Shown here: positions 1-8,852 of the stretch, one piece after another | How positions within the stretch are numbered: position 1 is the first letter of the stretch | Layout of the letters: each line of letters starts with the position of its first letter | Source of the DNA: Berkiella_A sp963976875 | Lineage (GTDB): Bacteria > Pseudomonadota > Gammaproteobacteria > Berkiellales > Berkiellaceae | Direction of reading: 5' to 3' | Assembly: GCA_963976875.1 (NCBI GenBank) | Contig: CAXBML010000005.1 | Coordinates: forward strand, 102,382-166,381 | Length of the DNA stretch: 64,000 bases | Translations under genes and position numbers: made by a program | Notes under the pieces: model-generated | Told to the model about the DNA's origin: nothing | Databases searched by the model: none | Seen by the model: only the letters and a program-made list of their open reading frames with translations

Positions 1-111
1 GGGAAGGAGGGGCAGAGTTATACTTGGTGTACTTTGGATAATATGACTGAGCTTAAGTTATTGCCCGCTAATGATGTCATTTTATCTGCGCTAAATGAAT
101 ATATGGGATAG
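1..111 (+). CDS. mutT: 8-oxo-dGTP diphosphatase MutT, C-terminal end (partial)
   Basis: Only the last 36 codons are in the window, read in frame 1 and ending in TAG at 109-111. MutT is a Nudix hydrolase that removes 8-oxo-dGTP from the nucleotide pool. The visible tail begins GKEGQ, continues with a Trp and LDN, and ends with LLPAN plus an Ile/Leu-rich helix. This matches the end of E. coli MutT (GKEGQ, W, FPPAN, PVIAKL). The Nudix box itself lies upstream of the window. In E. coli mutT is convergent with yacG; here yacG is on the minus strand 8.5 kb away, so the identification agrees with conserved gene order. Confidence 0.82.
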   Translation, partial: GKEGQSYTWCTLDNMTELKLLPANDVILSALNEYMG

Positions 112-151
112 TCAAAATCGCATCCTTAAGACAATCCTACCCCATTATTTA

Positions 152-424
152 TTAATAGACTTTTACGTTAGCATCACTTGGGCTTGATAAATTAGAATCA
201 TCAATGATTTTACTCACTGTCGCCGCAATTTCTTTGTTTGAGGTATGCAATGCTTGCTCAATTCCAGCATGGTTTGCAAAATAGGATGCATTGGTGCGTG
301 CTCTATTCCATTTTCCAACCGCAAATGCAGAGGTAAAACTCATAACGCCTAGAGCTGCACTAAGGCCTGATACTTCAATGCCGCCACTAATGTTGTTCAA
401 TTCTGTTTTTGATAAAATTTGCAT
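152..424 (-). CDS. Double-glycine-leader small peptide 1 (bacteriocin-like)
   Basis: A 90-residue protein whose N-terminus, MQILSKTELNNISGG, has the form of a class II bacteriocin/ComC leader: Leu, then Glu-Leu, then Ile-Ser-Gly-Gly as the cleavage site. Cleavage after Gly15 would leave a core of about 75 residues with a Gly/Ala/Ser-rich hydrophobic stretch and then a polar tail. AAGG lies 8 nt before the ATG. It follows the similar gene at 464-733 by 39 nt on the same strand, so the two are probably cotranscribed. In known systems such leaders direct export through ABC transporters with a C39 peptidase domain; none is in the window. The core sequence is not one I recognise. Confidence 0.7.
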   Translation of the reverse strand: MQILSKTELNNISGGIEVSGLSAALGVMSFTSAFAVGKWNRARTNASYFANHAGIEQALHTSNKEIAATVSKIIDDSNLSSPSDANVKVY

Positions 425-463
425 ATTGTTAACCTTACATAAATTTTGTATTTTAATAGTGTG

Positions 464-733
464 TTACTTTACTTGTGCCACATTAACGGGGTGAGTTGGT
501 TTGAGATTGGCAGACAAATTCTTCACGGCTTGATTGAGTGAAAAATTTTGTTTTTGTAGTGCACTTATTTGTGTATCCGCTGCGTAGAAGTTACCAGCAA
601 CGCTATTCGCTTCTAAATAGTCTCCTATCAACAAACCTGCAATACAGCCTGTTGTTATCATTACAATGGATTCTCCTGATATATCAAAACCACCGCTGAT
701 ATTTTTTAGATTTTCTGTTTTAAGTTCTCTCAT
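464..733 (-). CDS. Double-glycine-leader small peptide 2 (bacteriocin-like)
   Basis: An 89-residue protein starting MRELKTENLKNISGG, the same leader type as its downstream neighbour. The ATG at 731-733 is chosen because GAGG sits 6 nt before it; longer starts up to 784 would bury the leader and lack a ribosome site. After the Gly-Gly there is one hydrophobic Ile/Gly/Ala segment (about residues 21-38) and then a polar, Gln/Asn-rich tail, giving a predicted membrane-inserting core. First gene of a probable two-peptide operon, as in two-component bacteriocins. The activity is inferred from leader and core type only. Confidence 0.7.
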   Translation of the reverse strand: MRELKTENLKNISGGFDISGESIVMITTGCIAGLLIGDYLEANSVAGNFYAADTQISALQKQNFSLNQAVKNLSANLKPTHPVNVAQVK

Positions 734-1056
734 TATTGGCCTCATCAGTTCTATATTCTCAACAATATGTAATCTAACAAACATTAGTTATCCTAAAAAC
801 AAATTAGAGCTGAATTGCTTGTTTAAGCCGATAAACGGTCTGTATTTAGAGTTTATTGGATAAATTGATGGGATAAATAGGAAGGAAGAGAGCAATATAA
901 AACTAAAGAAATTAAAACATCCCGGTTACTAAGATACAATTATAGAGACTATATTTCTCTGTCAATCTACCTGTTTTGCAGTATGGCTGTCTTCTTTTCA
1001 ATAGCGCCTAATAGCTTTTCTTTTTTGTATCGGATATGATTTAGACAATAAATTAA
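734..1056. other. Divergent intergenic region, peptide operon versus RND operon
   Basis: About 320 bases between the minus-strand peptide pair and the plus-strand efflux operon. It must hold promoters for both directions. It is AT-rich and I see no strong palindrome or convincing -35/-10 pair. Confidence 0.4.
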
Positions 1057-2160
1057 GTGAAAAATGGATTTTTCGTGTTCAAAAAAATATTTTTATCTTT
1101 TATTATTATTAGTATATTCATCGCTATTTATACTTACTACCACCAAGGCAGTGGTTACGCCTCTAGGCAACCACGTCAAGATCAGCCTTTAAAAGTCAAA
1201 GTGGCTACCATAAAGCCACAAACAATATATGACGAGATTGAAGCACTTGGCACTGTTTTTGCTAATGAAGCGGTTAATATCACTTCAACCGACACAGATA
1301 AAATTTCTGAGATTCGTTTTGACGACGGTCAAGCAGTTAAAAAAGATGAAATTATTATTCTGTTGCGTCAAGATGAAGAGCAGGCACAAAAAAAAGCAGA
1401 AGCGGCACAAGTATTGGAGCATGAACGGGAACTTCAGCGTTTAGAAGATTTACTCAAGCGTAATGCCGCTGCTAAAACAGAGTATGATACACGTAAAACA
1501 CAATTACTGATTGCCCAGCACCGTATAGCGGAGACACAAGCACGAATTGAAGATAAAACCATTCGAGCACCCTTTGATGGTATATTGGGATTACGAAAAA
1601 TAAGCGTGGGCGCATTGGTTGAGCCAGGTACGATTATCACGACGCTAGATGATATCAGTCAAATCAAACTAGACTTTTCTGTACCATCAATTTACTTAGA
1701 TGTTGTTAAAGAAAATCTAGAAATCAAAGCTGAGGCAGAGGCTTTTCCTGATCAAGTTTTTAAAGGCAAAGTCACTAAAATAAGCCCTAGAGTTGACTCT
1801 ATAACACGTACAGTAGAAGTCCGGGCACTTTTGCCCAATCCTAATAGGTTAATTAAGCCAGGTCTACTATTAACTGTGCGTTTACTAAGGAATCAACGTC
1901 AAGCCTTGATGGTGCCTGAAGAATCAACTATTCAATTGCAAAGTAGTCATTATGTTTTAGTCGTAACAGATAATCTGACAGTCGAGCGCAAACAGATTGA
2001 GATTGGTAAACGACAACCAGGTTGGGTGGAAGTTTTATCGGGCGTTCAAGAGGGTGATAAAGTTATTACCCGTGGTATCTCAAGAGTCAAGCCTGGTGCC
2101 ACTGTTGCAATAGATGAAACGATATCAAATTTACCTAATCATAATCCTCAAGTGAATTAG
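1057..2160 (+). CDS. RND efflux periplasmic adaptor (membrane fusion protein)
   Basis: A 367-residue HlyD/AcrA-family adaptor linking an inner-membrane RND pump to a TolC-type channel. An N-terminal hydrophobic segment (about residues 8-27) acts as anchor or signal. Next comes the biotinyl-lipoyl half-motif (IRFDDGQAVKKDEIIILL, about 87-104), a short alpha-hairpin rich in Glu/Gln/Arg (about 107-160), the second lipoyl half starting IRAPFDGILGL, and the beta-barrel and membrane-proximal domains. It resembles MexH/MdtA-type adaptors. The start is GTG at 1057. The pump gene begins 5 nt after the stop, so the two form an operon. No outer-membrane channel gene is present, so TolC is probably encoded elsewhere. 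The substrate cannot be read from the sequence. Confidence 0.9.
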   Translation: MKNGFFVFKKIFLSFIIISIFIAIYTYYHQGSGYASRQPRQDQPLKVKVATIKPQTIYDEIEALGTVFANEAVNITSTDTDKISEIRFDDGQAVKKDEIIILLRQDEEQAQKKAEAAQVLEHERELQRLEDLLKRNAAAKTEYDTRKTQLLIAQHRIAETQARIEDKTIRAPFDGILGLRKISVGALVEPGTIITTLDDISQIKLDFSVPSIYLDVVKENLEIKAEAEAFPDQVFKGKVTKISPRVDSITRTVEVRALLPNPNRLIKPGLLLTVRLLRNQRQALMVPEESTIQLQSSHYVLVVTDNLTVERKQIEIGKRQPGWVEVLSGVQEGDKVITRGISRVKPGATVAIDETISNLPNHNPQVN

Positions 2161-2165
2161 TCCAA

Positions 2166-5100
2166 ATGATTATATCTGATTATTCAATTAAAAGACCTGT
2201 GCTCGCAACAGTGATGAATTTATTGTTAATTGTTTTTGGCATTGTTTCTTACCTTAAATTGCCATTACGAGAATACCCCGATATCGATCCACCTGTCGTG
2301 TCCATTGATACAACCTATCCTGGTGCAGCAGCTAATATAGTAGAAACACGGATTACTGAGGTCATAGAAGACAGAGTGGCTGGTGTCCAAGGTGTACGTT
2401 ATATTTCTAGTAGCAGTGAAGATGGGCGTTCCAAGATTAATATTGAGTTCGACGTTAGCAGGGATATTGACGATGCCGCAAATGATATACGCGATCGAGT
2501 TTCTACGGTCATAGATGATCTACCCGTTGAAGCAGACCCTCCGGAAGTTGAAAAAGCTAGTTCGGATGATGATGTTATTATGTGGCTCAATTTTACTGGC
2601 GAAAACATGTCTGTCATGGAACTGACAGATTATGCAAGACGTTATTTAGAAGATCAATTTTCAGCCTTAGATGGTGTTGCGAGAGTGCGTATTGGTGGTG
2701 CCAAAGATAAAGCCATGCGTATTTGGTTAGATAGAAAAGCGCTAGCTGCACGAAACATCACAGTAGAAGACGTTGAAAATGCATTAAAGCGTGAAAACAT
2801 TGAGCTACCAGCAGGTCAAATTCAGTCTAAAATGCGAGATTTTACGGTTCGAGTCAAGCGCTTATATACTTCTGAAACCGCTTTTAAAAACTTAGTTATT
2901 GCTAAAGGCGAAGAGGGGTATTTGATTCGAGTGGGGGATGTTGCCAGAGTCATGCTTGCGCCTGTTGAAGAACGGGGGTTTTTTAGGGGGAATGGCATCC
3001 CGATGGTGGGTATTGGTGTCATCAAGCAATCTACCGCAAATACTCTAAAAGTCGCTGAGCTCGTTAAGGCAAAAGCAAAAGATATTAACACGACATTGCC
3101 AGAAGGCCTAGTCTTAGAGCAAAGCTATGATTCCAGTGTTTTTATTAATAGCGCGATTAATGAAGTCTATAAAACACTGTTTATTGCTATAGCTTTAGTT
3201 GTTCTGGTCATATACCTATTTTTAGGTAGTTTTCGAGCCATGATCATACCCGCTATCACAGTGCCTGTATCTTTGATTGCAACTTTTAGTGTTTTACAGC
3301 TTTTTGGTTTTACCATAAATTTACTGACACTATTGGCAATGGTGCTGGCCATTGGCTTAGTGGTGGATGATGCGATAGTGGTATTAGAAAATATCCATCG
3401 TCGCATAGAGTTAGGTGAGCCTAAACTATTAGCTGCTTTTCGAGGGAGCAAACAAGTCTCATTTGCGGTGATTGCAACCACTTTGGTGCTTGTGGCTGTT
3501 TTTATTCCTATTACTTTTTTAGAAGGGGATGTAGGACGATTATTTTCAGAGTTTGCTATCGCCATGGCTGCTGCCGTTCTTTTCTCAAGCTTTGTTGCCC
3601 TTTCATTATGTGCCATGCTTGCTTCAAAGCTTTTGACCAAAAGTCAGCATCATTTTTTTATTAGTCGCTGGATGGAACAAGGTATTGATAGCCTCAGAAA
3701 TGGGTATGCCAGATCTATAGCCTATTTTTTAAAAAAACCACTATGGATTTTTAGTTTATTTACAATCATATTAGGTCTTACTATATTATTATTTAGCAAA
3801 GTTCCTGGTGAGTTTGCACCTAAAGAAGACCGAGGTGTTATTTTTCTAATTGTCCAAGGTCCAGAGGGCTCGTCAGATCAATATACAACGGAACACATGA
3901 ATGAAATTGAAAAACGATTAATGAAATTTGTAGATAGCAATGAGTTTCAGCGCTTATTAATTCGGGCGCCTCGATCTATTAGTAGCTCACAATCCTTTAG
4001 TGGTGGTATTGGTATTATTGTATTAAGCGACTGGAGTACACAACGCAAGCCTGTGTGGACCTATGTTAATGAAATTCGTCAACTGACGAATGATATACCT
4101 GGCGTTTCTATTTTTCCGATTGTGCGGCAAGGATTAGTAAGAGGTTTGGGTAAGCCAGTACAATTTGTTATGGGGGGTGCAACATATGAAGAATTAGCAC
4201 AATGGCGCGATATCATTTTGGATAAGGCACAAGAAAACACGAATTTATTAGGGTTAGATCATGATTATAAAGAAACCAAACCTCAAATCGCGGTTACAAT
4301 TCTAAAAGATCGCGCGGGTGACTTAGGGGTTCCGTTGTTAAATATTAATCGAACGTTAGAGAGTCTTCTGGGCTCGCGCCGCGTGACGACTTTTATAGAC
4401 CGTGGAGAGGAATATGATGTCATTGTTGAAGGTGAAGAAAGATTACAAGAGACGCCCATTGATATAAAGAATATTTATGTCCGTTCAAATACAACAGATT
4501 CTTTAATACCACTTTCTAATTTAATTGCCTATGAAGAATTTGCTGATGCGGCAACTTTAAATCGCTATAATCGCTTAAGAAGTATTACCATTGATGCAAA
4601 TTTAGCTGATGGATATTCCTTAGGCGAAGCATTACAATATTTAGAAAACTTAGTGCGTACAGAATTACCACCTGGGGTAACAATCAACTATAAAAATGAA
4701 TCATTGGATTACAAAGAATCGGGTGCTTCTATTTATTTTATATTTGCTCTGTCTTTAGTGGTTGTCTTTTTGGTCATGTCAGGGTTGTTTGAAAGTTTTG
4801 TCCATCCATTGGTGATCATGATCACCGTACCCCTGGCTATTTTTGGTGCACTGATTGGCTTATGGATAACGAATCAAACCTTGAATATTTATAGTCAAAT
4901 CGGCTTAATTATGCTCGTGGGATTAGCAACCAAAAATGGGATTTTAATTGTTGAGTTTATTAATCAATTAAGAGATGAGGGCATGGAGTTTAGTGCGGCA
5001 ATATTGCAGGGGGCTAAGGTGCGATTCAGACCGATTATTATGACTGCCATTACCACGGTTATGGGTTCTTTGCCACTAATTTTTTCTTTTGGAGCTGGGG

Positions 5101-5285
5101 CTGAATCACGTTTTGTTCTAGGCATTGTTATTTTCTTTGGGGTTGCCCTAATGACTATCTTAACACTTTACGTTATACCAGTCGTTTACCAGAAAATTGC
5201 TAAAAACACGCAATCACCTCATACAACATCAGATCAATTAGAGAAATTACTTAAAGAAAATGATAAAAATATAGATTTACAATAA
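2166..5285 (+). CDS. RND multidrug efflux pump, inner-membrane subunit (AcrB/MdtB type)
   Basis: A 1039-residue proton-driven RND transporter of normal family length, with two repeats of six transmembrane helices and two large periplasmic loops. The start ISDYSIKRPVLATVMNLLL is typical of TM1. The proton-relay residues are present: Asp-Asp in TM4 (GLVVDDAIVVLENIHRR, about residue 400) and Lys in TM10 (GLATKNGILIVEF, about residue 920). It therefore looks fully functional and belongs to the HAE-1 family. It is translationally close-coupled to the adaptor upstream and followed by a strong hairpin terminator. Its place beside the peptide pair is notable, but RND pumps are not known as double-glycine-peptide exporters. 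Confidence 0.93.
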   Translation: MIISDYSIKRPVLATVMNLLLIVFGIVSYLKLPLREYPDIDPPVVSIDTTYPGAAANIVETRITEVIEDRVAGVQGVRYISSSSEDGRSKINIEFDVSRDIDDAANDIRDRVSTVIDDLPVEADPPEVEKASSDDDVIMWLNFTGENMSVMELTDYARRYLEDQFSALDGVARVRIGGAKDKAMRIWLDRKALAARNITVEDVENALKRENIELPAGQIQSKMRDFTVRVKRLYTSETAFKNLVIAKGEEGYLIRVGDVARVMLAPVEERGFFRGNGIPMVGIGVIKQSTANTLKVAELVKAKAKDINTTLPEGLVLEQSYDSSVFINSAINEVYKTLFIAIALVVLVIYLFLGSFRAMIIPAITVPVSLIATFSVLQLFGFTINLLTLLAMVLAIGLVVDDAIVVLENIHRRIELGEPKLLAAFRGSKQVSFAVIATTLVLVAVFIPITFLEGDVGRLFSEFAIAMAAAVLFSSFVALSLCAMLASKLLTKSQHHFFISRWMEQGIDSLRNGYARSIAYFLKKPLWIFSLFTIILGLTILLFSKVPGEFAPKEDRGVIFLIVQGPEGSSDQYTTEHMNEIEKRLMKFVDSNEFQRLLIRAPRSISSSQSFSGGIGIIVLSDWSTQRKPVWTYVNEIRQLTNDIPGVSIFPIVRQGLVRGLGKPVQFVMGGATYEELAQWRDIILDKAQENTNLLGLDHDYKETKPQIAVTILKDRAGDLGVPLLNINRTLESLLGSRRVTTFIDRGEEYDVIVEGEERLQETPIDIKNIYVRSNTTDSLIPLSNLIAYEEFADAATLNRYNRLRSITIDANLADGYSLGEALQYLENLVRTELPPGVTINYKNESLDYKESGASIYFIFALSLVVVFLVMSGLFESFVHPLVIMITVPLAIFGALIGLWITNQTLNIYSQIGLIMLVGLATKNGILIVEFINQLRDEGMEFSAAILQGAKVRFRPIIMTAITTVMGSLPLIFSFGAGAESRFVLGIVIFFGVALMTILTLYVIPVVYQKIAKNTQSPHTTSDQLEKLLKENDKNIDLQ

Positions 5286-5307
5286 ACAGTAGTTTCGACA
5301 CAGAGTG

Positions 5308-5334
5308 AAAAAAGGCGCTATAGGCGCCTTTTAA
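5308..5334. terminator. Bidirectional rho-independent terminator
   Basis: The inverted repeat AAAGGCGC / GCGCCTTT with a five-base loop is flanked by an A-run on the left and a T-run on the right. It sits between the converging RND operon and the 5360-5833 gene and can serve both strands. Confidence 0.8.
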
Positions 5335-5359
5335 AATTCTAAATGATAAAGATACAACT

Positions 5360-5833
5360 TTAATGACAATTCACTTTTACTTCGTTTTTGCCAAGTGGGG
5401 CATTGCCTGTACATCTGACTTTTAATTTTTCTTGACCTTCTATGTAGAAAAGTGATACGGCTAAACTTTTTCCAAGATTTTTTTCAAAGAAAAACTCACC
5501 ATTTTCATCAGTTTTTAATTTGAAACGTTTGTAAGGACTACCATTTTTAAATAACTGCCCTCGAATGGTGACCTCTTCTAAATTAGGTTGTTTTTTTGAC
5601 TTTTTGTCAAAGCTTATTTTATAGGAATGAGATTTTTTAATTTCTTTTTTTGCTTTAACTTTTGCGGTGGGTACGACAGTCTGTTCGGGTTTAGGCAATT
5701 GTACTTGTACGGTTGTAGGAGGTGCTATCTTTTTTTGCATCTGCATAGGTTTTTGTTCGGCTAGTGTAGATAAACTAAAAGTACATACAGCAAGTGTTAA
5801 GCCAATAAGATGAGATGTTTTCAGACTGTTCAT
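5360..5833 (-). CDS. Exported protein of unknown function
   Basis: 157 residues. The N-terminus has a typical Sec signal peptide: MNSLKTSH, a hydrophobic core, then a likely cut after STLA-E. The mature part begins with a Lys/Pro/Gln-rich linker (about residues 26-75) and ends with a small beta-rich domain (about 85-157) containing the pattern VTIRGQLFKNG...F.LKTDENGEFFF. That pattern recalls carboxypeptidase-regulatory-like or transthyretin-like folds. Two Cys near the C-terminus could form a disulfide. GGGG lies 7 nt before the ATG. Periplasmic or surface location is likely; no enzyme motif is seen. Confidence 0.65.
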   Translation of the reverse strand: MNSLKTSHLIGLTLAVCTFSLSTLAEQKPMQMQKKIAPPTTVQVQLPKPEQTVVPTAKVKAKKEIKKSHSYKISFDKKSKKQPNLEEVTIRGQLFKNGSPYKRFKLKTDENGEFFFEKNLGKSLAVSLFYIEGQEKLKVRCTGNAPLGKNEVKVNCH

Positions 5834-6268
5834 TTGATTACCCCAATTTTATAAATTTGTGAATTAGTGAATTATAGGACTCTTTATATCGGATAAGCGG
5901 ATTAAATAGTTGAGGTGTTTTTGAATAAATTTCTGGATAGTGACGAATACATTAATACTATTTATAGTCATCTGTGCTTAAATAAGTAAACGCAAGTTAG
6001 AGTATTATAGTGGTGCACTGGAATTTTATGTGGTCCTGGCTGCAGAACTTCAGAATGTAGAAAATCTATTAAACCTATCTCTGAAAAGCATAACTATTTA
6101 CGGGTCTATCTTATCTGTACCTTATTTTGTATCTTGCTCAAAAAAAAACCTGAACACTTTTAGAAACAATATTACTTGAGGTGAACAGTGGTTTAACCAA
6201 TAATGATCAAGTACTATTATGTAAGTTGTCATTGCAGCTGTCACTCAACCTAGCTTGATGAGTAAATA
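5834..6268. other. Intergenic region without recognised gene
   Basis: 435 AT-rich bases between divergent genes. I see no tRNA, repeat, strong hairpin or convincing coding frame. It presumably holds the promoters for the 5360-5833 gene and for the 6269-8261 operon. Confidence 0.4.
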
Positions 6269-7402
6269 ATGTTAAATAAAAAAATTGTAATTATTGGTGG
6301 TTATGGTAATTTTGGCTCAAGAATTTCCCAAAGCTTATCTCATAGTCCTAATGTTCATCTTATTATTTCAGGTAGAGACAAGGTAAGGGCAAATAAATTT
6401 TGCAATGAACTCCAAGCATACCAACCTCAGGTAATTTGCTCTTCTGTTGAGTTAGACTGGACCCGTACAGATTTTTCAGCAAAACTGAAAGAAATATCGC
6501 CTGATATTGTCATTCACACTGGCGGTCCCTTTCAGGGACAGGATTATACTGTCCCAAAAGCTTGTATAGAGGCAAACAGTCATTATATTGATTTGGCAGA
6601 TGATAGACGTTATGTTTGTGATGTCACATCGCTCGATGCCATGGCTAAATCAAAACATCTTTCCATTATATCTGGGGCAAGTTCCGTGCCTGGTTTGTCT
6701 TCTAGCGTTGTTGGGGCATTCCACAATCATTTTTCTCAAATACAATCTATTAATATTGCAATAGCCCCTGGTAATAAAGCACAAAGAGGTCTCGCAACAC
6801 TACAAGGCATATTGTCTTATACAGGTCATCCTTATAAAGCTTATCAAAAAGGTATATGGCAAGATGTATACGGCTGGATGGATTCGACAAAATGTGCTTT
6901 TGGTGAACCCGTAGGGGAGAGACTGCTTGCGAATATTAATGTGCCAGATTTGGAGCTATTTGTTGAACATTACCCCAATATACAATCTGTTCAGTTTCAA
7001 GCTGGGCTAGAGCTGCCTGTCTTACACTATATAATGGTTACTATGGCTTATATCGCTAAGAAAAAAATTGTTCAAAATTGGGCGCCAATGGCCAAAATAA
7101 TATTTAATATTAGCAACTTATTTGATATGTTTGGTAGCAATATCGGTGGCATGCGGGTTGCTATTTCAGGCTTGGATCTAAATGGAAAAGATAAAACGAT
7201 TCATTGGACATTGTATGCAGAAGATGGCATTGGTCCCTATATCCCCACTTTTTCAACTTGTATATTGGCTAAAAAAATAATAGACAATAAGGAAGTGCCT
7301 ATTGGCGCAATGCCTTGCTTTAATTTGTACCATTTAGAAGAGTTTGATGACTTTGCAAAGCCATTTGGAATTTATCATAAAACTGAGGTAATACATGGAT
7401 AA
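6269..7402 (+). CDS. Saccharopine dehydrogenase-like oxidoreductase (paralogue A)
   Basis: 377 residues with an N-terminal Rossmann fold. The dinucleotide loop is IIGGYGNFGSRI (about residues 8-19), followed by LIISGRD at the end of strand 2, where the Arg suggests NADP(H). The motif HTGGPFQGQDYTVPKACI is the conserved Sacchrp_dh_NADP segment. The C-terminal half has a hydrophobic stretch like the lipid-associated saccharopine dehydrogenase-like proteins. Its reaction is not known; true lysine-pathway saccharopine dehydrogenase is unlikely given the partners. It overlaps the next gene by 8 nt and heads an operon with DUF2269 and DoxX-like membrane proteins. A paralogue lies at 26185-27375. 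Confidence 0.8.
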   Translation: MLNKKIVIIGGYGNFGSRISQSLSHSPNVHLIISGRDKVRANKFCNELQAYQPQVICSSVELDWTRTDFSAKLKEISPDIVIHTGGPFQGQDYTVPKACIEANSHYIDLADDRRYVCDVTSLDAMAKSKHLSIISGASSVPGLSSSVVGAFHNHFSQIQSINIAIAPGNKAQRGLATLQGILSYTGHPYKAYQKGIWQDVYGWMDSTKCAFGEPVGERLLANINVPDLELFVEHYPNIQSVQFQAGLELPVLHYIMVTMAYIAKKKIVQNWAPMAKIIFNISNLFDMFGSNIGGMRVAISGLDLNGKDKTIHWTLYAEDGIGPYIPTFSTCILAKKIIDNKEVPIGAMPCFNLYHLEEFDDFAKPFGIYHKTEVIHG

Positions 7403-7868
7403 TTATCTTTTATTAAAACTCATCCATATTATCTCAGCCACTGTTTTAGCAGGCACAGGCATGGGAACAGCATTTTTTATGTTTATGGCCAATAGAAGTC
7501 AAGATATTCCGACGATAGCGGTTACGGCAAGACATGTGGTGATTGCAGATTGGATTTTCACAACGCCGGCTGTCATTATTCAGCTTACGACTGGATTATT
7601 ATTGATGAATAGGTTGGGATATTCTTATAGTTCCACCTGGTTTTTATCAGTATTATTTTTGTTTATTTTTATCGGTATTTGTTGGTTGCCCGTTGTGTAT
7701 ATTCAATATAAATTGAAAGATGCGGCATACCAAGCCTTGAAATCTGGTTCTCTAAGTGACCAATTTAGAAGGTTAATGCGTGTATGGACTATATTAGGTG
7801 TTCCTGCGTTTTGTGCCGTATTAGTTATATTTTGGTTGATGGTTTATAAACCCTTACCGGTCATATAG
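7395..7868 (+). CDS. DUF2269-family integral membrane protein
   Basis: 157 residues with four predicted transmembrane helices. The start, LLLKLIHIISATVLAGTGMG, and the following ITTGLLLM-like helix match DUF2269 proteins. It overlaps the end of the upstream oxidoreductase by 8 nt and is followed 9 nt later by a DoxX-like gene. DUF2269 and DoxX-like proteins commonly accompany NAD(P)-binding oxidoreductases, which suggests a membrane redox unit; the substrate is unknown. Confidence 0.72.
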   Translation: MDNYLLLKLIHIISATVLAGTGMGTAFFMFMANRSQDIPTIAVTARHVVIADWIFTTPAVIIQLTTGLLLMNRLGYSYSSTWFLSVLFLFIFIGICWLPVVYIQYKLKDAAYQALKSGSLSDQFRRLMRVWTILGVPAFCAVLVIFWLMVYKPLPVI

Positions 7869-7877
7869 GTAAACACT

Positions 7878-8261
7878 TTGAAAATATTTAAGCTTAATGA
7901 ATTTTATTTTGCAAAACTCAGTTTAAGTTTTTTATGGATTTTTACCGGTGTCACTTCAATATTTCTAGCACCATCTATTGGTTATACCCTTTTAGCCAAA
8001 GCAAATGTTGTTGGCAGTTTGGCTGATTTTTGTGTTATCGGTGGGAGCGTCGTGGATATGATGATTGGCTTATGGTTACTAACTAATTATAAGCCGCGTT
8101 TATGCTATATATTTCAAATAATCATCATAATTGTATACTCAATATTACTTTCTATTATAGCCCCCGCCTATTGGCTGCATCCTTTTGGACCATTGACCAA
8201 AAATATCCCAATTTTAGCGTTAATCTTTATACTGTACCAGACCAAAGAAAATTCAAATTAA
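7878..8261 (+). CDS. DoxX-like membrane protein
   Basis: 127 residues, four predicted transmembrane helices, TTG start with AGGT upstream. The pattern of a first helix LSFLWIFTGVTSIFL, a short loop with YTLLAK, and a later GLWLL helix is that of the DoxX-like (DoxX_3) family. It is the third gene of the 6269-8261 operon. The role is inferred only from its neighbours. Confidence 0.62.
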   Translation: MKIFKLNEFYFAKLSLSFLWIFTGVTSIFLAPSIGYTLLAKANVVGSLADFCVIGGSVVDMMIGLWLLTNYKPRLCYIFQIIIIIVYSILLSIIAPAYWLHPFGPLTKNIPILALIFILYQTKENSN

Positions 8262-8279
8262 CAAAGAAAGCCTATGAGG

Positions 8280-8603
8280 TTATAATGCGGCTAAGGTTAA
8301 AAGACTCGACATATTAAGCCATGAACCAGTACTAGAGTAGTTATTATAAGCATTTGCTCCCACTTGATACAAAAATCCAGCAGCTAAGCCCACCCCGATA
8401 CCAATGCCCGCACCGGCTATACCATGTAATACCATTTCAAACGGTTTAAATGCTAAGGCAGCGCCCGTCATGGGGCCTTTAAATGCATGTAGTGACCCTA
8501 AAGTCGCTCCAGCAGCCATGCCATATTGAGACCACACAAAATAATCTACCCCACCAGAAATTGATCGACATTCTTTTGGGGTTAAACTTTTTATACTGTT
8601 CAT
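8280..8603 (-). CDS. Double-glycine-leader small peptide 3 (bacteriocin-like)
   Basis: About 107 residues starting MNSIKSLTPKECRSISGG; an in-frame ATG at 8613-8615 would add four residues, but its AAGGA is almost in contact with it. Cleavage after Gly-Gly leaves a core of about 90 residues, strongly Gly/Ala-rich and hydrophobic (IAGAGIGIGVGLAAGF), as in class II bacteriocins and microcins. It lies directly downstream of yacG on the same strand with about 30 nt between them, so it may be read from the pilBCD-coaE-zapD-yacG transcript. No immunity gene is recognisable next to it. Confidence 0.68.
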   Translation of the reverse strand: MNSIKSLTPKECRSISGGVDYFVWSQYGMAAGATLGSLHAFKGPMTGAALAFKPFEMVLHGIAGAGIGIGVGLAAGFLYQVGANAYNNYSSTGSWLNMSSLLTLAAL

Positions 8604-8633
8604 TGTATTATTCATTCCTTTGAATATAGCCGG

Positions 8634-8852
8634 TTATGAATGTGAATCAGGATCGTAATCTTCTGACTGATTTTGTTCTGAGACTGGAATCGCATAGGTA
8701 CCGCTAGCCCAATTCCCCAGATCGATTAATTTACACCGCTCAGAGCAAAATGGACGGTGAGGATTTGTTGTGTTCACATTCGTTTCTTCTTGACATGCGG
8801 GGCAGGTTGCCATAATGGCTTTTATATTGTCAGTGTTTTTTGTCTTAGTCAT
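8634..8852 (-). CDS. yacG: DNA gyrase inhibitor YacG (zinc-binding)
   Basis: 72 residues. YacG binds the GyrB subunit and lowers gyrase activity. The zinc site is complete: CPAC near residue 17 and CSERC near residue 36, giving Cys-x2-Cys...Cys-x3-Cys. The family signature RPFCSERCKLIDLGNWA is followed by the usual acidic tail. The ATG overlaps the zapD stop by 4 nt, so translation is coupled. The first 14 residues form a short extension before the zinc domain; Met14 is an alternative start. Confidence 0.93.
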   Translation of the reverse strand: MTKTKNTDNIKAIMATCPACQEETNVNTTNPHRPFCSERCKLIDLGNWASGTYAIPVSEQNQSEDYDPDSHS

